A stretch of 51,872 nucleotides of DNA from Streptomyces diastatochromogenes (lineage in GTDB: Bacteria; Actinomycetota; Actinomycetes; Streptomycetales; Streptomycetaceae), in assembly GCF_002242805.1 (NCBI RefSeq), contig NZ_MCGQ01000050.1:1-51872 (forward strand). The letters run 5' to 3'. Position numbers and translations under genes: made by a program. This document shows positions 17,411 to 25,267 of the stretch, in pieces. The notes under the pieces are model-generated. The model saw only the letters and a list, made by a program, of their open reading frames with translations, was not told where the DNA came from and ran no database searches. Each line of letters opens with the position of its first letter. The stretch's first letter is position 1.

Positions 17411-19026
17411 GGCTGGTCGCCCGCCTCGTCGGTGTGGTGGTGGTCGCGCTCGAAGACGCTGGGGACCGGGAAGTAACGGTGCAGGAAGCGCACGACGGCC
17501 TGGGTGCCGCCGCGGACGCGCGCCTCCTCGGTGCCGAGGCCGAAGAGCTGGATCTGCTGGGTGTCGCGGCGGACCAGGAGGCGTTCCAGATGGGTGCCGA
17601 TGTCGGGGAGCGCCGCGTGCAGCGCCACCGACGCCTCGCCGGAGGGGTCGGCCAGTCCGGCGGTGTGCCCGAAGTGGTGGACCACGCCGTCCAGGGGGTG
17701 TGTGCCGGGTACGGCGGGCAGCCGCTGTCCGTCGTCGAGGGGCAGCGGCGCGGCGCCGGAGCCCCTGAGCCGGGCCAGCGTCTCGGCGCGGTGCGGCTGC
17801 GGGCCGTGCGCGTAGCCGTGGGCGGTGACCCGGCCGGTGGCCGCGTACGCGGTACGGGTCCAGGGGGCGAAGGACTCCTGGGCGTTCCAGGGGCCGCGCC
17901 GCGGGCGGGTCGAACCGCTCGGGGTGAAGTAGTCGAAGGGGCGGACCGGCCGGCCGAGCAGGGCTCCGGGACGCAGCAGCAGGAAGTGCTCCGCGAGATC
18001 CGGCAGTTGGTGCAAATGCCACTCCGAGCCCGGCCGGGCGCGGACCACGGTGAGCCGGTCGTCGGCCCGCAGCCAGGCCGGCGGCTCCGCCTCGGCGACC
18101 AGGTGGACGACGTCGGCCCAGGGGGCGTACTGGTGCAGGGAGCGCAGGGCGGCCCGCAGCAGCTCCTCGCCCCACGGGGTCGGGTGCTGCCACAGCAGGA
18201 CCGCGTCGACGGGGAAGGTGATCTCCTCCAGGCGCGGGACGTCGAAGTTCTCCAGCGTGATCGTCGGCTCCAGGTCGCCGTCGATGTCGCAGTAGCCGGA
18301 CAGCCGGTCGAGGCCGATCTCGACGCCGGGGGCGTCACTGGGCACGGCGCGCTGGACCCGGTTGGGGCGCGGGCCGATCAGCCGCTCGGCGGGCAGGTCG
18401 GTGTTGGCGGTCCAGAACTCGATCTCGACGCCCTGGTCCTCGCCCACCCAGAGGTTCCCGGTGGGCTCGGTGCGTAGCCAGGTCAGGCGGATCACCTTGG
18501 CCTTGCCGTAGTGCTTCCACGCCTTCACATGGCTGCCCGGGACGTCCCGGGTGTCGTTCTGGGCGGGCGAGACGGAGACGACGTAGCCGGTGTGCTCCTC
18601 CAGCAGCGCGCGCAGCACGCGGCGGACGGCGCCCTTGTCCTGCTGGTCGACGGCCAGGCAGATGCGGCGGTCGTCGAGCGCCGGGACCGCGAACCAGGGG
18701 ATGTCGGCGGCGTCCAGGGCCTGGGTGACCAGGTCGTGGTCGAGCCGGCGGGCCCGGTCGGCGGTGAGGCCGGTGTGCACATGGCCGACCCGGCCGTCGG
18801 GTGCCTGGGTACGGCGCTCGGAGTGACCGAACTCCGCCCTGCGCACCCGGCGCAGGGCCCTGCGGTGCAGCCGTGCCTCGCGGCGGCTCAGGGTGCGGGC
18901 GAGCTGCCGCTTGACCTTGCGCCGCACACCCACGGGCACCGTGGTGGCGGCGGCGGAGCGCACCGGCTGGGGGACGAGGCGTTTGTAGACGTTGACCGCG
19001 GAGCTCATGGACGTCGGGTCCGACAC
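17407..19026 (-). CDS. Stealth-family paralogue lacking the catalytic motifs (putative pseudoenzyme)
   Basis: 539 residues, collinear with its two neighbours: the same N-terminal domain (IPWFAVPALDD, GVEIEFWTANT, LIGPRPNRV) and the same C-terminal ending (FLHRYFPVPSVFER). The catalytic positions are replaced. CR1 YTWVDGSDPDW has become LLWQHPTPW. CR2 RDELRYSLRALEQNAPW has become GEELLRAALRSLHQYAPW. HFLYFNDDMFLG has become HFLLLRPGALLGRP. Length and frame are intact and the G/C-rich codon use matches its neighbours, so this is not simple decay. Start GTG 19026 has GGAG 8 nt upstream; ATG 19008 is an alternative. An allosteric or scaffold partner of the active Stealth proteins is my inference; an unrelated new activity is possible. 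Confidence 0.82.
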   Translation of the reverse strand: MSDPTSMSSAVNVYKRLVPQPVRSAAATTVPVGVRRKVKRQLARTLSRREARLHRRALRRVRRAEFGHSERRTQAPDGRVGHVHTGLTADRARRLDHDLVTQALDAADIPWFAVPALDDRRICLAVDQQDKGAVRRVLRALLEEHTGYVVSVSPAQNDTRDVPGSHVKAWKHYGKAKVIRLTWLRTEPTGNLWVGEDQGVEIEFWTANTDLPAERLIGPRPNRVQRAVPSDAPGVEIGLDRLSGYCDIDGDLEPTITLENFDVPRLEEITFPVDAVLLWQHPTPWGEELLRAALRSLHQYAPWADVVHLVAEAEPPAWLRADDRLTVVRARPGSEWHLHQLPDLAEHFLLLRPGALLGRPVRPFDYFTPSGSTRPRRGPWNAQESFAPWTRTAYAATGRVTAHGYAHGPQPHRAETLARLRGSGAAPLPLDDGQRLPAVPGTHPLDGVVHHFGHTAGLADPSGEASVALHAALPDIGTHLERLLVRRDTQQIQLFGLGTEEARVRGGTQAVVRFLHRYFPVPSVFERDHHHTDEAGDQP

Positions 19027-19041
19027 GTCATGAACTCCGTT

Positions 19042-20670
19042 TCATCGCTCGTGGGGGCTGGGGGTGGGGAAGTAGGAATCGAGGAAGCCGTCCAGCAGCT
19101 CCTGTTGTGCCTCGATGTCCTCGGGTGTCGAGAAGGCGTCGTTGAGACAGAAGGAGTCCTGGTCGCGGCCGTCGAGCAGCCGTTGCAGCCGGTCCGCCAG
19201 GTCCGGCACGGCCAGCTGGAGGTAGGTGAAGGGCATCGAGCCCGGTTGGGCCCGGCCGGTCAGCGCCGCGTAGTAGAGCGCGAAGGACGAGGTCGGCGAC
19301 AGGTCGGTCATCGCCCGGAACCTGCTGCCCGCGGTGCGTGCCCAGGCCTCCGGGAAGTCCTGCTCGGCCTCCTCCATCGCCGAGCGGCGCAGCGCGTACG
19401 GGATGTGCTCCATCGGCTGGGTGATGACCTTGCCGAAACGTTCCTTCAATAGGGCGCGGTTGTTCTTGCACGCCGCGTCGACCGGGGTGTCGGTCTCCGT
19501 GACCGGGCCCTGCGGGATGCGGTTGCGCGAGGGGAAGTAGCGGGCCGTGCCGTTCGGCGTGAAGAAGGCGTGCGGGGCCACCGGCCGGCCCATGAACATG
19601 TCGTCGTTGAAGTACAGGAAGTGCTCGGCCAGGCCCTCGATGTGGTGCAGCTGCGACTCGATCGCGTGCGAGTTGAACACGGGCAGCACCGACCGGTCGC
19701 GGAAGATCTCCCGGTGGGTGGCGATGCGCAGTCCGGGCACACCCTCGCGCAGCCAGGCCGGGACCTGGTCGTCGGTGACGATGTAGATGTTGCGGATCCA
19801 CGGCGCGAACAGGTGCAGGGAGCGCACCGAGTAGCGCAGTTCGTCGCGGCTGATGAAGCGGGCGTCGCTGGCGGACTCCGCGTGGTAGACCTCGCCCTTC
19901 GCCTGCGCCTTGCGCTGCTGCCAGGCGGGCTCGTTGCCGTCGACCCAGGTGTAGACGGCGTCGACGGGGAAGGCGATGTCGTCCGCGCAGTTCACCAGGA
20001 ACTCGGGGCGCGTGGGCAGCGCGGGCGCGAGGTGGCGCGGGGTCCAGTCGGAGACGAACCGGCTGAACAGCCGGGCGGAGCCCAGGACGTTCCCGCCGTC
20101 GGCGGCGACGGCCCAGGTGGCGCGGTTGGCGCGGGGCGCGAGGAGGTACGTGCCCTGCCGCTGCCAGAACTCGATGGCGCAGCCGTACTCGTGCCCGAGC
20201 AGCAGATGCCGGCCCGGGTCGGTGCGGGACCAGCTGATCTGCAGGACGCGCGCGCCGGTGACGTCACGCCAGGCCCGGGGATCGCGGGAGGAGACGGGCT
20301 TGGCCGGCCGGGGCGCGTCCGGGTCGATCACGCTGAGGTGGCCCGGGTACTGGCCGAGCCCGCGGAACACCACGCCGAGCACCCGGTCCCGGTCCTCCTC
20401 GGCGACGGCGACGACCGTGCCGTGGTCGGAGGTGCCGCGTACGGCGAAGTGCGGGACGCCCGCCGAGTCGAGCAGGGCGGTGAGCGCGGAGCGGTTGGCC
20501 TCGCGGGCGGAAAGCGGTGTCAGTCCCGGCTCGACATAGACGTCGCCGTGCTCCGCGGTGACCGTGGTGGGCCCGGCCTCGGCGGGACGCCGCGGTGCTG
20601 CTGCTCCTCGCGGGGTACGGCCCACCTGGCCGGCCCCCTGCCGGAGAGCATGATCGGAGACGGTCGTCAC
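19042..20670 (-). CDS. Stealth-family sugar-1-phosphate transferase (catalytic motifs intact), operon leader gene
   Basis: 542 residues with complete Stealth signatures: CR1 FPVDAVYTWVDGNEPAW, CR2 SRDELRYSVRSLHLFAPW, FNSHAIESQLHHIEGL and HFLYFNDDMFMG (Asp356/Asp357), CR3 CKNNRALLKERFG and HIPYALRRSAMEEAE, and CR4 LNDAFSTPEDI. The N-terminal ~230 residues form the domain shared with the next two genes (PHFAVRGTSDH, YGCAIEFWQ, LLAPRANR). I chose the GTG at 20670 (VTTVSDHALRQG), which has a GGGGGG purine tract 8 nt upstream; the open frame beyond is Arg/Gly-rich and not protein-like. First gene of the five-gene minus-strand operon and divergent from the LCP gene. Likely transfers a sugar-1-phosphate in polymer assembly. 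Confidence 0.9.
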   Translation of the reverse strand: MTTVSDHALRQGAGQVGRTPRGAAAPRRPAEAGPTTVTAEHGDVYVEPGLTPLSAREANRSALTALLDSAGVPHFAVRGTSDHGTVVAVAEEDRDRVLGVVFRGLGQYPGHLSVIDPDAPRPAKPVSSRDPRAWRDVTGARVLQISWSRTDPGRHLLLGHEYGCAIEFWQRQGTYLLAPRANRATWAVAADGGNVLGSARLFSRFVSDWTPRHLAPALPTRPEFLVNCADDIAFPVDAVYTWVDGNEPAWQQRKAQAKGEVYHAESASDARFISRDELRYSVRSLHLFAPWIRNIYIVTDDQVPAWLREGVPGLRIATHREIFRDRSVLPVFNSHAIESQLHHIEGLAEHFLYFNDDMFMGRPVAPHAFFTPNGTARYFPSRNRIPQGPVTETDTPVDAACKNNRALLKERFGKVITQPMEHIPYALRRSAMEEAEQDFPEAWARTAGSRFRAMTDLSPTSSFALYYAALTGRAQPGSMPFTYLQLAVPDLADRLQRLLDGRDQDSFCLNDAFSTPEDIEAQQELLDGFLDSYFPTPSPHER

Positions 20671-21064
20671 GCCGCTCGCCCCCCACGGGCCGACGCACGC
20701 ACCAGCACAGCCACCCCTCCCTCTCCTCACCCGGACCAGACCAAGGGCGAGTACCGGTGGTCGCTCGCCCTCGTGCCCCCCGGCTCGATTCGCGACCACG
20801 TCGACGCGACGGCACGAGGCCGTAGCGGTTCATACCGAAAATTTAACCTTCACAGGACCGGCACATCTCATCAAGCGCTTACATGGCTGTCAACTTGATC
20901 CGTAAATGACAGAAAACACATACAACCCTTACGTCTCGTTGAACGTCTGATGACCGGTGGATGTCTGTCCACCACCGCAGACGGGCCCGGTCCAACCCCC
21001 CCACTCGTGCCCTGAGCTGCTGAGTACCGCGGCATCGAGCCGGCACGAGAGAGGAACCGAGGCA
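20671..21064. promoter_or_regulatory. Divergent promoter region of the glycopolymer locus
   Basis: 394 bp without a gene, with an unusually AT-rich stretch at about 20836-20945. On the minus strand TTGACA (20893-20888) is followed after 17 nt by TGAGAT, with an AAGCGCTT palindrome in the spacer (20873-20880): a candidate promoter for the Stealth operon. On the plus strand TTGATC (20894-20899) followed after 18 nt by CATACA could serve the LCP gene. Both are weak matches read by eye. Confidence 0.45.
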
Positions 21065-22156
21065 ATGACGGACGCCCTGACGGATACGGGCCCCCGGAGA
21101 TCACGGCGGGCGCCGGCGGGCCGCCGGGCCAAACCGCCACGGCGGCGCCGGCGCGTGTGGCGCTGGATAGCGCTGAGTCTCGTCCTGCTCGTGCTGGCCG
21201 CGGGCGGCGTCGGCTACTGGCTCTACAACGACCTCAACGGCAACATCAAGGGCGTCGACCTGGAGAAGGCGATCGGCGACGACCGGCCGCGGAAGCTGCC
21301 CACCTCGGGGCAGAACCTCCTGGTCCTCGGCTCCGACTCACGGTCCGGCGCCAACGCCTCGCTGGGCACGGGCAATGTCTCCGGGGCGCGCTCGGACACC
21401 GCGCTGGTGATCCACATACCGGAGGGACGTAAGAAGGCGGTTGCCGTGAGCATCCCGCGCGACACCCTGGTGACCCGGCCCGAGTGCACCGGGAAGGACG
21501 GCTCCGCGCTGCCGTCCGCGAAGCGTGTGATGTTCAACTCGGTCTACTCGCTCGCCGGTCCGGCCTGTGTGGTCAAGACCGTCGAGCAGATGTCCGGGGT
21601 GCGGATGGACCACTTCGTGGAGATCGACTTCGCGGGCTTCAAGGGGCTCGTGGACGCGATCGGCGGGGTCACCGTCACCGTGGACCAGGACATCCACGAC
21701 AAGTCCAGCGGACTGGACCTGAGCGCGGGCACCCACCGGCTCGACGGCACGCAGTCCCTGCAGTTCGTCCGGACCCGGCACGGCATCGGCGACGGCAGCG
21801 ACCTCGGACGCATAGGCCTCCAGCAGCAGTTCCTGATCGCCCTGCTGAGCGAGATCAAGAAGCAGGACCTGCTGGGCAGCCCCACCAAGGCCTTCCGGAT
21901 CGCCGACAAGCTCACCGAGTCGCTCACCACCGACTCGGGCCTCGCCTCCCTCACCAAGCTCGCCGACTTCGGGCGCAGCATGAACGGCGTCGACCCGTCC
22001 ACCATGGAGACGATCATGCTGCCGGTGCGGTACGACACCCAGGACCCGAACCGCGTCGTGGCCGCCCAGCCGCAGGCCGGCCAACTGTGGCAGGCGCTGC
22101 GCAAGGACCAGGAGATTCCCGAGTCGGCGAAGAAGTCGCCCGCGACGGGAGGTTAG
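21065..22156 (+). CDS. LytR-CpsA-Psr (LCP) family glycopolymer ligase
   Basis: 363-residue type II membrane protein. An Arg-rich cytoplasmic tail (RRSRRAPAGRRAKPPRRRRR) leads into one membrane helix (about 32-52, WIALSLVLLVLAAGGVGYWL), then the extracytoplasmic LCP domain. Its motifs are LLVLGSDSR, SDTALVIHIPE, AVSIPRDTLV, the DHFVEIDFAGFKGLVDAIGG block and FVRTRHGIGDGSDLGR. LCP enzymes move lipid-linked glycopolymers onto peptidoglycan. I start at ATG 21065, since the open frame further upstream is not protein-like; AGAGAGGA lies about 9 nt before it. Divergent from the Stealth operon, it is the natural candidate for attaching that operon's polymer to the wall. Confidence 0.94.
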   Translation: MTDALTDTGPRRSRRAPAGRRAKPPRRRRRVWRWIALSLVLLVLAAGGVGYWLYNDLNGNIKGVDLEKAIGDDRPRKLPTSGQNLLVLGSDSRSGANASLGTGNVSGARSDTALVIHIPEGRKKAVAVSIPRDTLVTRPECTGKDGSALPSAKRVMFNSVYSLAGPACVVKTVEQMSGVRMDHFVEIDFAGFKGLVDAIGGVTVTVDQDIHDKSSGLDLSAGTHRLDGTQSLQFVRTRHGIGDGSDLGRIGLQQQFLIALLSEIKKQDLLGSPTKAFRIADKLTESLTTDSGLASLTKLADFGRSMNGVDPSTMETIMLPVRYDTQDPNRVVAAQPQAGQLWQALRKDQEIPESAKKSPATGG

Positions 22157-22182
22157 GGCCCCTGCCCCGGGGCGCGGGCGCG

Positions 22183-23310
22183 TCAGACGCGGACCGACGG
22201 GGACAGCGCCAGGCCGGGGCCGCCGGCCTGGCGGGCGATGTGCAGCGCTCCGTCCGGCGCGATCACGGCGAGCACGATCCGGCCGTACGCGTCGAGGGAG
22301 AGCGCCGGGGCGCCGATGCAGTGCTCGCCGGTCGGCGACCACCACAGGCCGGCCTGCTCGTTCTCCACGCCGCACGCGGCGAGCACGACCTGCCCGTCCA
22401 TGTCCCGGTGGGCCAGCACCGTGCAGTCGTACCCGTCGAGCACCGCACGCAGCAGCGCGACCGGGTCCCCGGCCGGTGCGCCGCCGAGGGGGATCACCCA
22501 GCCGCCGGGCCGATGGGCGACGAGCCCGCCGCTGTCCGGGTCGGCCCAGTAGTACGACGCCCGGTCCGGTGCCGTCTCCAGCGCCGACGCCGTGCCCGGA
22601 GCCACCCGGAGCGGGATGTTGGGCTCCTGCCGGAAGTCGCCGTCGGCCTCCGCCTGCCGCCACCACATGACGTCCTGCTCGCCGCCCGCCAGCACCTCGA
22701 TACGTCCCGAGGCGTGGGCGACCGCGGCCAGTCCGTCGTGCACCTTGCTGCCCTTGAGGTCCTGCCACGGCTCCCACTTGCCGGTGGGGCCCTCACGGCG
22801 CAGCATCAGCCCGCGGCCGGCGTTGCGCGCGAAGACGTGCACGCGTCCCGAGGCGCTGACCGCGGCCACCGGGACACCGAAGCGGACGGCCCGCTCCCGG
22901 TCCTTGTGCGGATTGCCCAGCGACCGCCACTCGGTCACGGGGCGGCCGGTCTGGTACTGGAGGGCGTGCACGATGTCGACGGCGGGCGGGCCGTCGCCCT
23001 TGGGGACCTCGCGCCGGCCGACGAAGTGGACGTAGGTGTCGGCGCCCTGGGCCACCGACAGATGGGTCAGGTCCGGCACGGGGAAGAAGTCGGGGCCCGT
23101 CCAGTCCGGGCCGCCCGGCCGGGTCTCGGTCCAGCGCAGCAGGCCGGCACGGGTGCGGGCGTAGGCGGTCAGCCTGCCGTCCTTGCCGAGCACGAGCCAG
23201 CGGCCCGCCACCGTCGCCTCGGCCGTGTGCCCCTGCGTCGTCTGCGCGTGTGCGACGACGCGGTCGGCAACTCTGCGCCGGGCGGTGCCGCGCCCGGATC
23301 CGGTCCGCAT
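22183..23310 (-). CDS. Stand-alone propeller/lectin-like repeat protein (paralogue of PIG-L C-terminal domain)
   Basis: About 375 residues, no signal peptide or membrane segment. Repeated blades contain a Gly-Arg/Trp pattern: SASGRVHVFARNAGRGLMLRR, GKWEPWQDLKGSKVHDGLAA, ASGRIEVLAGGEQDVMWWR, LDAYGRIVLAVIAPDGALHI. The order of these blocks matches the C-terminal half of the PIG-L protein at 11537-13504 and the next gene upstream, so all three share one ancestor. ATG 23310 (MRTGSGRGTARRRV) is the most plausible start. It is convergent with the LCP gene with only 26 bp between stops. The function is unknown; carbohydrate binding is inferred from the locus and from the aromatic-rich blades. Confidence 0.82.
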   Translation of the reverse strand: MRTGSGRGTARRRVADRVVAHAQTTQGHTAEATVAGRWLVLGKDGRLTAYARTRAGLLRWTETRPGGPDWTGPDFFPVPDLTHLSVAQGADTYVHFVGRREVPKGDGPPAVDIVHALQYQTGRPVTEWRSLGNPHKDRERAVRFGVPVAAVSASGRVHVFARNAGRGLMLRREGPTGKWEPWQDLKGSKVHDGLAAVAHASGRIEVLAGGEQDVMWWRQAEADGDFRQEPNIPLRVAPGTASALETAPDRASYYWADPDSGGLVAHRPGGWVIPLGGAPAGDPVALLRAVLDGYDCTVLAHRDMDGQVVLAACGVENEQAGLWWSPTGEHCIGAPALSLDAYGRIVLAVIAPDGALHIARQAGGPGLALSPSVRV

Positions 23311-23405
23311 GACGTGACCCGCCCCTTCCCTGCCGCCCGGCGTGGTTGACCTGCCGATTCCCGAACACCTGTTGCACGGGGGAGGCCGAGCGCGCCTCAT
23401 CATAG

Positions 23406-23419
23406 GTCGAACGTTCGAC
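23406..23419. promoter_or_regulatory. 14-bp perfect palindrome upstream of the propeller gene
   Basis: GTCGAACGTTCGAC is perfectly self-complementary and lies 96 bp upstream of the 23310 start, between two paralogous minus-strand genes. A further GAACG half-site follows directly. It resembles a LexA box (TCGAAC-N4-GTTCGA) with the central four bases missing, so a different dimeric regulator is more likely. Confidence 0.45.
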
Positions 23420-23469
23420 GAACGCGGTGTGGCGATCATGTGCACACCCGGCGCCCGGGCGGCCGGTCG

Positions 23470-24486
23470 TCACACCTGGCGCCACGCCTCCAGCGCCAGC
23501 CCCGGCTCGTCCTTCCGCTTGGTGAGCAGGAGTTGGCCGGTCGACGGGGACAACGTTGCCGCCACCACCCGGTCGTCCTCGTCCACGGCCAGGGACACCA
23601 GCGCGTCCACCGGCAGCCGCGGCCCCGACTCCGCCCACCACGCGCCCGCCGACTCCAGCTCGGTGGGGTAGGCGGCGAAGGCGACCCGGCCGCTCGCCGA
23701 GCGCTGGGCCAGCAGCGTGCAGTCGTGGCCGTCGAGGTCGCAGCGGACCGCCGCGACCGGGCCGGGGCCCGCCGAGGGGAGGACCGTGACGGGCTTGGTG
23801 CCGGGGCGCCAGGCGCACAGGTCGCCCGAGTCGTCGGTGTAGTAGAGGGTCGTGCCGTCGGAGGACGTGGCCAGGGCGTGCAGGGTGCCGGGGCGCACTC
23901 CCGTCTCCAGGGTCTCCCGGAGCACCGGCTGGGCGCCCGGCTCCTCCTGACGCCAGTGCAGGACGGCCCCCGGGGCGGCCGCGTAGAGCTCGACCCTGCC
24001 GGACTCCCCCGTCACCGCCGCCAGGCCGTCCTGGACCCCACTGCCCTTCAGGTCCCGCCAGGGATCCCAGCCGCCCTTCTCCTTCTGCGCGAGCAGGCTC
24101 ACCCCGCCGCCGTTGTTGCGCACGAAGACATGGGCGCGGCCCTGCGCGTCCACGGCGACGGCGGGGGTGCCGGTGCGGTCGCCCTTCTTGTTCGGGTGGC
24201 CGATCGGGTTCCAGTCCAGGGCCGCGAGGCGCGGGCGGAAGTGGGTGGAGTGCACCAGGCCCGACTCGCCCTTGGTCGTGGGCCGCCAGGAGACCAGGTG
24301 GGCGTAGGCGTCGGCGCCCTGGCCGACGGCGAGGACGGGGTGGAGTTTCTGGTCGCCGCCCACCGTGCGGGGGTCGGTCCAGGGGCCGTCCGGGCCGCGC
24401 TCCGCCCGGCACAGGACGGCGTCGCCCGACAGCTGGTAGGCACTGAGCCGGCCGTCGCGGCCGCGGAGGAGCCAGTCGCCGTTCAC
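23470..24486 (-). CDS. Stand-alone propeller/lectin-like repeat protein, second copy
   Basis: 338 residues beginning MNGDWLLRGRDGRLSAYQLS at a GTG start; no signal peptide. The blades are collinear with those of the protein at 22183-23310 and with the PIG-L C-terminal domain: QGRAHVFVRNNGGGVSLLAQ, GGWDPWRDLKGSGVQDGLAA, SGRVELYAAAPGAVLHWRQE, DEDDRVVAATLSPSTGQLLL. The matching run 'W.PW.DLKGS.V.DGLAAV' is nearly identical between the two stand-alone copies. It lies 159 bp upstream of the other copy on the same strand, the result of local duplication. No enzymatic motif is visible. The role is unknown; it is probably a carbohydrate- or polymer-recognition protein linked to the Stealth/LCP locus. 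Confidence 0.82.
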   Translation of the reverse strand: MNGDWLLRGRDGRLSAYQLSGDAVLCRAERGPDGPWTDPRTVGGDQKLHPVLAVGQGADAYAHLVSWRPTTKGESGLVHSTHFRPRLAALDWNPIGHPNKKGDRTGTPAVAVDAQGRAHVFVRNNGGGVSLLAQKEKGGWDPWRDLKGSGVQDGLAAVTGESGRVELYAAAPGAVLHWRQEEPGAQPVLRETLETGVRPGTLHALATSSDGTTLYYTDDSGDLCAWRPGTKPVTVLPSAGPGPVAAVRCDLDGHDCTLLAQRSASGRVAFAAYPTELESAGAWWAESGPRLPVDALVSLAVDEDDRVVAATLSPSTGQLLLTKRKDEPGLALEAWRQV

Positions 24487-24558
24487 CGGTTCACTCTAAG
24501 CGGCCGGGGCGGGACGCCGGGGCCCGCCCCCGCACGGGTGACATGGGACCCTTGCGCC

Positions 24559-24951
24559 ATGAACGACCCCCTCGGCTCCCCGGGCCCGGACGGACCGCTG
24601 CTCGTGATCGTCGACGGCGCGAACGTCGTCGGGTCACGGCCCGACGGCTGGTGGCGGGACCGCAGGGGTGCCGCCGAGCGGCTGCGGGACCGGCTGGCCC
24701 GCGAGGGGCTGCCGGGTCACGAGGGTGCCGTGGAGCTGGTGCTCGTCGTCGAGGGCGCCGCCCGTGGGGTGGAGTCCGTGCCCGGGGTACGGGTGACGGA
24801 GGCGCGCGGCAGCGGGGACGACCGGATCGTGGAGCTGGCCGCCGAGAACCCCCACCGGGCCCGCCTCGTGGTCACGGCCGACCGTGAACTGCGGCGCCGG
24901 GTGACCGAGCTGGGCGCGGAGGTGACCGGGCCGCGCGCGGTCCTCGGCTGA
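24559..24951 (+). CDS. NYN/PIN-like domain protein (putative ribonuclease)
   Basis: 130 residues. The opening LLVIVDGANVVGS has the conserved Asp and Asn of NYN (PIN-like) nucleases. Further acidic positions appear in RGSGDDRIVELA and VVTADRELRRR, which together could form the metal-binding triad of a small RNase. The protein is short for the family but complete, ending RAVLG. The ATG at 24559 has only a weak upstream purine tract (GGGACC), so the start is tentative. It is divergent from the propeller gene and convergent with a small membrane protein; there is no operon partner. The substrate is unknown. Confidence 0.8.
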   Translation: MNDPLGSPGPDGPLLVIVDGANVVGSRPDGWWRDRRGAAERLRDRLAREGLPGHEGAVELVLVVEGAARGVESVPGVRVTEARGSGDDRIVELAAENPHRARLVVTADRELRRRVTELGAEVTGPRAVLG

Positions 24952-24967
24952 GGACCCGGGATCCGCC

Positions 24968-25255
24968 CTAGGCGAGCGCCGCGAACAGGGTGAGGAAGCC
25001 GGCCAGTCCGGTGGCTCCGAGGACGGTTCCGGTGACGGCGGTCCACATGCGGCCGATGCCCTGGCGGGCGTAGTGGATGCCCATCAGGCCGAACGTGACG
25101 GCGAGGCCGCCCGCGAGGAACGACCACGGGAGCACGGCGAGCATGAGGCTGGGCCATGCGCCCGTGGCCGCGATGAGCCCGAAAACGAGTGCGGTGGGGC
25201 CCAGGGCGACGGCGGGTGAGTCGTCGGTTCGGCCGGGCGTGGTCGGCGCAGGCAT
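24968..25255 (-). CDS. Small integral membrane protein (DUF4190-like)
   Basis: 95 residues with a short hydrophilic N-terminus (MPAPTTPGRTDDSP) and three predicted membrane helices: LGPTALVFGLIAATGAW, LAVLPWSFLAGGLAVTFGLM and the C-terminal GTVLGATGLAGFLTLFAALA. The connecting GIHYARQGIGRMW resembles DUF4190-type small membrane proteins. The function is unknown. The ATG at 25255 has a GAGGGGG ribosome-binding site 5 nt upstream, and the purine tract abuts a perfect ATTTGAAC/GTTCAAAT palindrome at 25268-25285, implying tight repression by a TetR-type factor encoded outside the window. Confidence 0.8.
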   Translation of the reverse strand: MPAPTTPGRTDDSPAVALGPTALVFGLIAATGAWPSLMLAVLPWSFLAGGLAVTFGLMGIHYARQGIGRMWTAVTGTVLGATGLAGFLTLFAALA

Positions 25256-25267
25256 GTGTTCCCCCTC

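Noticed and set aside
23406..23419. LexA (SOS) box
   Set aside because: The half-sites match but the usual four central bases are missing and the adjacent gene has no repair function.
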